Shown here: positions 7,503 through 12,066 of the stretch, piece after piece
How the letters are laid out: each line of letters begins with the position of its first letter
Numbering within the stretch: the stretch's first letter is position 1
NCBI GenBank assembly: GCA_035591015.1
Contig: JAXIUW010191513.1
Span: 1-12,066, forward strand
DNA: 12,066 bases
Origin: Cephalothrix simula
Lineage: Eukaryota > Nemertea > Palaeonemertea > Archinemertea > Cephalotrichidae
Direction of reading: 5' to 3'
Notes under the pieces: model-generated
Told to the model about the DNA's origin: nothing
The model's input: only the letters and a program-made list of their open reading frames with translations
Databases searched by the model: none
Program-made: the position numbers and the translations under genes

Positions 7503-8191
7503 AGTGATTACAATTAACAAAAGAAATCATTTTCATTGTACTCGGATTACTTTTATTGCCTTCTATGGTTAAAGTATCAAATAAAATAATTACATAAACC
7601 TTAACTTATCCAAAATGCGAAGGTCGATCTTTGGTCACGGAAAAACGTCACTTTTTATGGGTAAAGAAAAATGATCTTGTCCCCAGATAGGATGGTAAAC
7701 CGTACCTTTGAGAATTAAAAATTTGATGACGATTTCCCGTCCGTTCAAGATATTTATGCGACAGTTATCCGTCCTACGTTGTTTTTTACAAGAATTTTAC
7801 TCAACTTTCTTATCTAACAAAAAGTGAACACCAAGGGAACACTATAATTTTTCTTAACTATATGATAGATATGGTTCCCCTCTTCACATAGAAATATTTC
7901 TTTTCAATATATTCAAAAGATAAAGTATCAAAAAATGAATTTTCTTATCATAGTGAATTTCAACATTTTGCTCCATATCATCCATGTATTTTAACGAATC
8001 TCAAAAATAAAATAACTACCGCATGGAGAATGAGCTGGCGATTCGAATGGTACCATATACATTTCATTCTGTTCCATAGTTTATTTACAAATTTGAAAAA
8101 ACACAATTTTATGCTGAAAGTAAATTTGAGATTTTTGTGACGGATAACCGTACCAAATCTGAAGGACGGTAAACCATACTTTCCCCTAACT
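7503..8191. other. Repeat DNA with recurrent GGTAAACCGTACC-like motifs, no gene seen
   Basis: The stretch lies between the TTAA end at 7499-7502 and the resumption of polymerase homology near 8192. No coding signal was found. A motif near GGAYGG-WAAACCGTACC appears four times, two near each side: 7690-7706 direct, about 7760-7776 inverted, 8139-8154 direct and 8164-8178 direct. This layout suggests the subterminal binding-site arrangement of a non-autonomous transposon, but I could not find clean terminal inverted repeats or target duplications. Confidence 0.4.
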
Positions 8192-9059
8192 GTACTTACT
8201 GATTATAAAATGTTATTGTTGTTTGAAAAAGCAATTAGAGGTGGTATTTCAAGCATAGTTGGTGATAGACATTTTAAAGCTACAGATACTGAGAAACTGT
8301 TCTACATTGATGCAAACAATTTATATGGATGGGTAATGATGCATTCTTTACCATATGGTAAGTTTTAATTTATAGAACCTGAGTGTTATGGGTTCACTAG
8401 CGAACAGGGTAAAGGAGTTCCTAATGTAGATAAAATATTGTCATTACCTGTTGCTGGTAAGTTTGGTTATTTCTTTGTATGTGATTTAAAGTATCCTTAT
8501 AAGATTAAATTTAGATCTAAAAATCTACCTTACTGTCTGGAACATAAAACTGCTGAATATGAAGAATTATCTGATTATCAACAGCAGTTTAGAGAGACAT
8601 TAAAACCAACTAAGAAATAGTATTAAAGAAGATTAACAAAGTAATTAAATTTAAACAATCAAAGTGTTTAAAGTCTTAAATTGGAACTAACACTAATAGA
8701 AGAATGGTAGCAAAAACATCATGTGAAAAAGACTTCTTTAAGTTACTTAACAATGCTTAATATAGAAAGACATGTGAAAATATAAGAAATAGGGTTGATA
8801 TAGAATTACTAAATGATGTAGATAGAGCTAAAAAGTTACACTCTAATCCTTGATTTAAAAATGAGACTAGGTTTGATAAAAACTTAGCAGCTATACATAT
8901 GAAAAGAACAAGCATGAAATTTGACAAACCTATTTATATTGGAGCTACAATTTTAGATTTTTCTAAGTTGTTAAGCTTTAATATGATGTCTTGCAACCAT
9001 ATTTTGGTGAGAAAAACATTGAAATATTATACACTGACACACAGACTTCTCTATACTTA
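8192..9059 (+). pseudogene. Family B DNA polymerase, palm part with motifs A, B and C
   Basis: The first phase (8192-8620) has LTDYKMLLLFEKAIRGGIS, then FYIDANNLYGWVMMHSLPYG from about 8300. DANNLYGW is motif A, with its catalytic Asp at 8309-8311. TAA at 8366-8368 and TAG at 8618-8620 break it. A second phase (8623 to about 8980) has INKVIKFKQS, then EKDFFKLLNNA, a TAA at 8758-8760, and YRKTCENIRNR: this is motif B (normally K...NN..YGKT), with a stop inside it and Arg where Gly is usual. A TGA at 8851-8853 and a third phase from 8985 follow, leading to ILYTDT at about 9024-9041, the start of motif C. The second half of motif C is disturbed by a small indel in a CA-rich run. A piggyBac-like element interrupts the gene at 9057-9060. 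The order of motifs and the strand match the exonuclease part at 4294-5258; about 250 residues expected between the two parts are absent. Confidence 0.9.
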
Positions 9060-9956
9060 ACCCTCAGCCGCCCAGCCTCAAAGTGGTCCCTTTAGTGCCC
9101 AGCAGGGGGTAAAATTTGACCCCCCCTAGAATGGATCTAAAAAGAAGTATGAGTATGGGTCATTGTATATCATTAGAAAGGTTATTCAAAGAAGCGCTCG
9201 AAATTGACCTAGGTTTTAGAATTAGGTCACCATACCAAAAAACAAGGTCAATCTAGTAAATTGACACAAAAATTACCTTTTTGAATCTTTTGAACTATAA
9301 AATTGCCGTCGAATGATGTTTATTTGTTCTGTAATATCGTTTAAGTGATGGGTAGGTATACTATATGTATTATTTAAGGTCACTTGGCCTTGACCTTAAT
9401 TCAGGATATATCATTGATGAAATTGTTTATGATTTGTTTCTATATAGCATTTGTTGTTTTGTTTATATGTTTTTTTTTAATTACCTGTGGATCAGAGAAA
9501 TATGTCATTATGCAATTATTATCAACAATTTGTTTATATAAATACATAAAAAATAGTTTGTAATTCTTTTCAAAATATCGGAAGGTCCGTTTTGGACAAA
9601 AGGTCAAAATCACATATGTGGCATCATATATCATATATCATAAAATATCATATATATCATAAAATCGATGATACAACTGGTCTTGATATTCATGCTGCTA
9701 AAAATTGTACAATACCTACCTAAAATATGGATAAATTTCATTTTTTTCAAAATCTCGAAAATGACATGCCATTTTTGTGACGTCATCAAATTGGCGGCCG
9801 ACCATATATCTCAAAAATGTTTTAACAGGTGATGTATTTAATGCTCAGTTAAGAATAGATACATTTTCTAGTCGATACATCAAAGTCAAAAAAAAATATT
9901 TAAAAAAACCTAGGAGGGGGTCTTTTTTGACCCCCTGCTGGGCGGCTGAGGGTTAA
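9057..9956. mobile_element. Non-autonomous piggyBac-like element (MITE) with TTAA duplication
   Basis: TTAA at 9057-9060 and at 9953-9956 flank an 892-bp unit (9061-9952). The left end begins CCCTCAGCCGCCCAGC and the right end is its exact reverse complement over 16 bases. TTAA targets and CCC-starting ends are the signature of the piggyBac superfamily. Homology extends inward: AGGGGGT...GACCCCC...CTAG is present on both sides, but the left side carries about 27 extra bases (ending in a second GCCCAGC) between the 16-bp end and this inner block. Internal sequence is AT-rich with no transposase; the minus-strand frame at 9440-9634 shows no family signature. It includes a TATCATA-rich stretch (9625-9665), TGACGTCA (9778-9785) and GGCGGCC (9793-9799). 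It interrupts the polymerase right after motif C, and polymerase sequence continues directly beyond the right TTAA. Confidence 0.92.
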
Positions 9957-10456
9957 GTTAAAAACTGATGACCTTACAAATGACCTCAAGGAATTTAAAC
10001 ATCATTTTGGCTTCAGTAACTATCCAAAATATCATGTTTTGTATTACACCGCAAACACTAAAGTTCCTAGTAAGTTTAAAGACAAATTAGGTGGTGAAGC
10101 AATGACAGAGTTTATAGCTTTAAGATCAAAAATGTATAGTTATAGAATCAAGAATGGAGAAGAAAAAAGCTTAGGGGAATATGTAAAAATGTGGTTAAAA
10201 GTCAAATTTGCTTTGATGACTATTTAACTGCTCTATGATGATGAAGTATTTTATCATAGTATGAGAACACTAGGTAGTGAAATGTATTTAAATAAACAAA
10301 GTTAGCTTAAATTCATACGATGACAAAAGGTTGATAGATAATGAGAAAATACACACATTACCACATGGCTCAAATCAACTAGTAGACAGTTATCAAACAG
10401 TTAGTATGGTTAGTATGGGGTTGGTAGACAGCTATTATAGGTTAGTACAAGTTTAG
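9955..10456 (+). pseudogene. Family B DNA polymerase, C-terminal part
   Basis: The polymerase resumes at the right border of the piggyBac-like element. One phase is open for 90 codons (9955-10227): KLKTDDLTNDL, FGFSNYP, then KFKDKLGGEAMTEFIALRSK and MYSYRIKNGEEKSLGEY, all characteristic of the thumb-proximal region that follows motif C in Polinton-type polymerases. Further pieces in other phases continue with FDDYLTAL (about 10212-10235), HSMRTLGSEMY (about 10255-10290), and INKVSLNSYDDKR...IHTLPHG from 10292, the family's C-terminal motif. That phase closes at a TAG at 10454-10456, after an imperfectly repetitive GTTAGTATGG/GTAGACAG stretch (about 10381-10450) that is probably not ancestral coding. 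At least three frame changes are present. It is closest in content to the minus-strand fragment at 6028-6222, but clearly diverged from it. Confidence 0.88.
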
Positions 10457-10704
10457 TAGATTGTTCGTAGATAGATAGTATACATTTTCAAATAGATTTT
10501 AAATAGATTTTTGTCTAGTTCCTGATTAGTATCACATGGAAATTTATCTGGAATTCTTTTACCAATTTCAATAGCAATAGTATCAAAGACAAAGGTGGTA
10601 TTTAATTATTTTTGTACTGGCTCTTGTACTGTCTCTAATTCATATAAAATTGAATATCCATTAAAATCAATATGGTTACCTTTTTCATCTGTTATACTAG
10701 GGTT
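10453..10704 (-). pseudogene. Unassigned minus-strand coding remnant converging on the polymerase
   Basis: On the minus strand one phase is open from about 10704 to the TAA at 10453-10455, with a single TAA at 10606-10608. The upstream part has ITDEKGNHIDFNGYSILYEL, a pattern (ITDE.GN.IDFNG) that I associate loosely with C-termini of structural-type proteins in Polinton-like elements. The downstream part has TFVFDTIAIEIGKRIPDKF and CDTNQELDKNLF. I cannot name the protein. The upstream boundary coincides with the start of a GC-containing repeat leading to the foldback element, so the gene is truncated there. Its stop overlaps the position of the stop closing the + strand polymerase remnant, a tail-to-tail arrangement common in compact viral or transposon genomes. 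Confidence 0.45.
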
Positions 10705-10825
10705 GGGTGAACAAGGCCTTTTTTGGAAAACTTTAGAAGTTGCAGCGGGTTTTTAATGGTATTTAACCTGCTTAACACGAATTCGAAGGAATTTTTGCCC
10801 AAATGGAGTTTTTTCGTGGTTTTTA
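10705..10825. other. Flank of the foldback element
   Basis: No gene was seen. Weak complementarity to sequence right of 11483 (GGAATTT near 10789 and near 11520, inverted) suggests the foldback arms extend into this stretch in diverged form. A clear outer boundary or target duplication could not be placed. Confidence 0.3.
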
Positions 10826-11483
10826 TGGCGTAAGGGTCATGTTAAGTTTAATCCTAATATGAAAGTGGCCAAGATACTGTAGAATAATTCAATAAAACAG
10901 GTAAAAAAGGAATTTTTACTCCATGACCAAAATAACATATGTGGAAGATACCCATATGGGGTGGACCCTCCTTCGAAAAATCGATTTCGTAAAAGTTAGA
11001 GTTATCCCTTCGAGTATGGTATCAAAAAATCGGGAAAATTTCGTCGAATACGGGAACAATAATCAAAAAATTCTAAAGCGTAATCAGCACTCACTATGAC
11101 GTCATCAATATGGCGAAAAATCGAAAAAAATCTTCAAAAATCAGGGGTAAATGGGGAAAAAATTGAAAATCGTAAAAAATCTGACAAAAATATTTAAAAA
11201 AATAAAAAAATAAGAAAAAGAAATTTTGATAATTTTTTCGATTTTTGACGTCACTGATGACGTCATAGTGAGTGCTGATTACGCTTTAGAATTTTTTGAT
11301 TATTTTTCCCGTATTCTACGAATTTTTCCCGATTTTTGATACCATACTCGAAGGGAAAGCTCAAACACATAGGTTATTTTGGTCACAGAGTAAAAATTCT
11401 TTTTTAACCTGTTTTATTGAAGCATTGTACATTATCTTGGCCACTTTCATATTAAAATTTAACTTATCACAACTCTTTCGCCA
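10826..11483. mobile_element. Foldback element with long inverted arms
   Basis: The left arm (10826-11107) is the reverse complement of the right arm (11255-11483), separated by a 147-bp A-rich loop. The innermost 50 bases are perfectly complementary (11058-11107 with 11255-11304), including TGACGTCA at 11097-11104 and 11258-11265. Further out, identity is lower but continuous through AATATGAAAGTGGCCAAGAT, CAATAAAACAGGT, ATTTTTACTC, TGACCAAAATAAC and CGAGTATGGTATCAAAAA. The left arm has about 50 extra bases near 10942-11010. No protein is encoded; the frame at 11296-11520 runs along an arm and is not supported. This is a non-autonomous foldback or MITE-like element. Its superfamily is unknown because the ends and target duplication are not visible. 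Confidence 0.85.
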
Positions 11484-12066
11484 AAAAACCAATACACAAA
11501 TCGATTTTGGCCGTTCATAAAATAAATTCCGCTGAGGAAGGGGCTTGAAGTCTCGAAAGCTTCGGTGTCTTATATCCCAATGTCTGGTAGTTTGCCTGTG
11601 GAACTTTTAATTTTGCTATACAAAGTTCAATGCAATTAAAATGTTTTTGTTTGGAACAAAGTTACAATTTAAATTGTTATATGTTACTGTGTCTCATAAT
11701 TTTCTAGACTGATCAACTGGAAACACACATAAAATATCACTTTGTTTACCAAAGCCAGAGGTATTAGTATTCAGCTAAGTTACAGTCAGCGTCTTTTCCC
11801 TACGTTTAAAAATAAACTCGATTTGCCTACTTCATTTAGCCTCGCTTTGAAATACGCGTCCGCTATAGGAGTTTTTAAAATTTGTGGGCTGATAGTATAG
11901 AAATCCTGAATTATCCATACAGTATTTGACCAATTGCATGTACAAATAGGACTTTCATCATTACAAAATCTTTATAGAGATATTTAAACCATATAATATA
12001 AAAAAGGGCTTCTAAAATGTTAGTTATGGGAGAAATGAAAGAAACTAAAACATATGAAAAAAGGTG
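11484..12066. other. No gene seen; possible mobile-element tail near 11530
   Basis: At 11531-11580 there is a more GC-balanced stretch (CTGAGGAAGG, then TCGAAAGCTTCGG) of the kind often seen in untranslated or intergenic parts of invertebrate retroelements, but I cannot assign it. The remaining bases are AT-rich. A short open phase from ATG at 12017 runs off the window end (about 16 codons, lysine- and glutamate-rich), too short to support. Confidence 0.3.

Noticed and set aside
9440-9634. Minus-strand open frame inside the piggyBac-like element
   Set aside because: It is far too short for a transposase, shows no catalytic motif, and lies in low-complexity AT-rich DNA of a non-autonomous element.
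9601-9670. TATCATA-rich stretch considered as an origin or regulatory array
   Set aside because: It is a short irregular low-complexity tract inside a MITE; nothing supports a function.
11296-11520. Plus-strand open frame of 74 codons
   Set aside because: It runs along the right arm of the foldback element; the translation is a by-product of the repeat.
1-12066. Polinton integrase, packaging ATPase, protease or capsid genes
   Set aside because: I looked for their usual motifs (Walker A GxxGxGKT, integrase DDE context, cysteine protease HxxxW..C pattern) next to the polymerase and found none I could support.

Overview
The window looks like a gene-poor, repeat-rich piece of an animal (invertebrate) nuclear genome. 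It is strongly AT-rich. It has no bacterial operons and no ribosome-binding-site pattern. It carries eukaryotic transposon hallmarks: a TTAA target-site duplication with piggyBac-like ends, a long foldback element, and minisatellites. Its coding remnants match Polinton/Maverick (adintovirus-like) and other animal mobile-element families. A mollusc or cnidarian would fit the repeat style, but the species cannot be named from sequence alone. No intact long gene is visible; almost every coding segment carries stops and frame changes. Family assignments come from motif recognition, not from a database search.

Layout. Positions 252-1166 (+) hold one reading frame of about 305 codons, broken by two stops, that resembles the C-terminal part of an animal mobile-element protein. 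A short unassigned frame follows at 1193-1354 (+), facing an unassigned minus frame at 1387-1635. Positions 1905-2518 (+) encode the remains of a small secreted or membrane protein with a coiled coil, a Thr-Pro linker and a hydrophobic C-terminus; it resembles proteins seen in Polinton-type elements. Positions 2590-3870 are non-coding repeats, including a degenerate tandem repeat of about 140-155 bp.

The main object is a decayed protein-primed family B DNA polymerase on the + strand, in three segments. Segment 4294-5258 has the N-terminal region, a zinc-finger-like knuckle, the exonuclease I motif and an endonuclease VII-like knuckle. Segment 8192-9059 has the palm, through motifs A, B and C. 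Segment 9955-10456 has the C-terminus. The first gap (5259-8191) is filled by minisatellite, TTAA-ended repeats and, on the opposite strand at 6028-6222, the C-terminal end of a second polymerase of the same superfamily. The second gap (9061-9952) is a clean 892-bp non-autonomous piggyBac-like element with TTAA on both sides, inserted a few codons after the polymerase's catalytic motif C.

Beyond the polymerase C-terminus, a minus-strand coding remnant (10453-10704) converges on it. It is followed by a foldback element (about 10826-11483) whose inner arms share a perfect 50-nt inverted repeat. The last 550 bases hold no recognisable gene.

No integrase, packaging ATPase, protease or capsid gene was recognised, so any Polinton-type element here is partial, extends outside the window, or has decayed beyond recognition. 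The genes do not appear to work together now; the locus reads as a layered record of insertions into a dead virus-like transposon.
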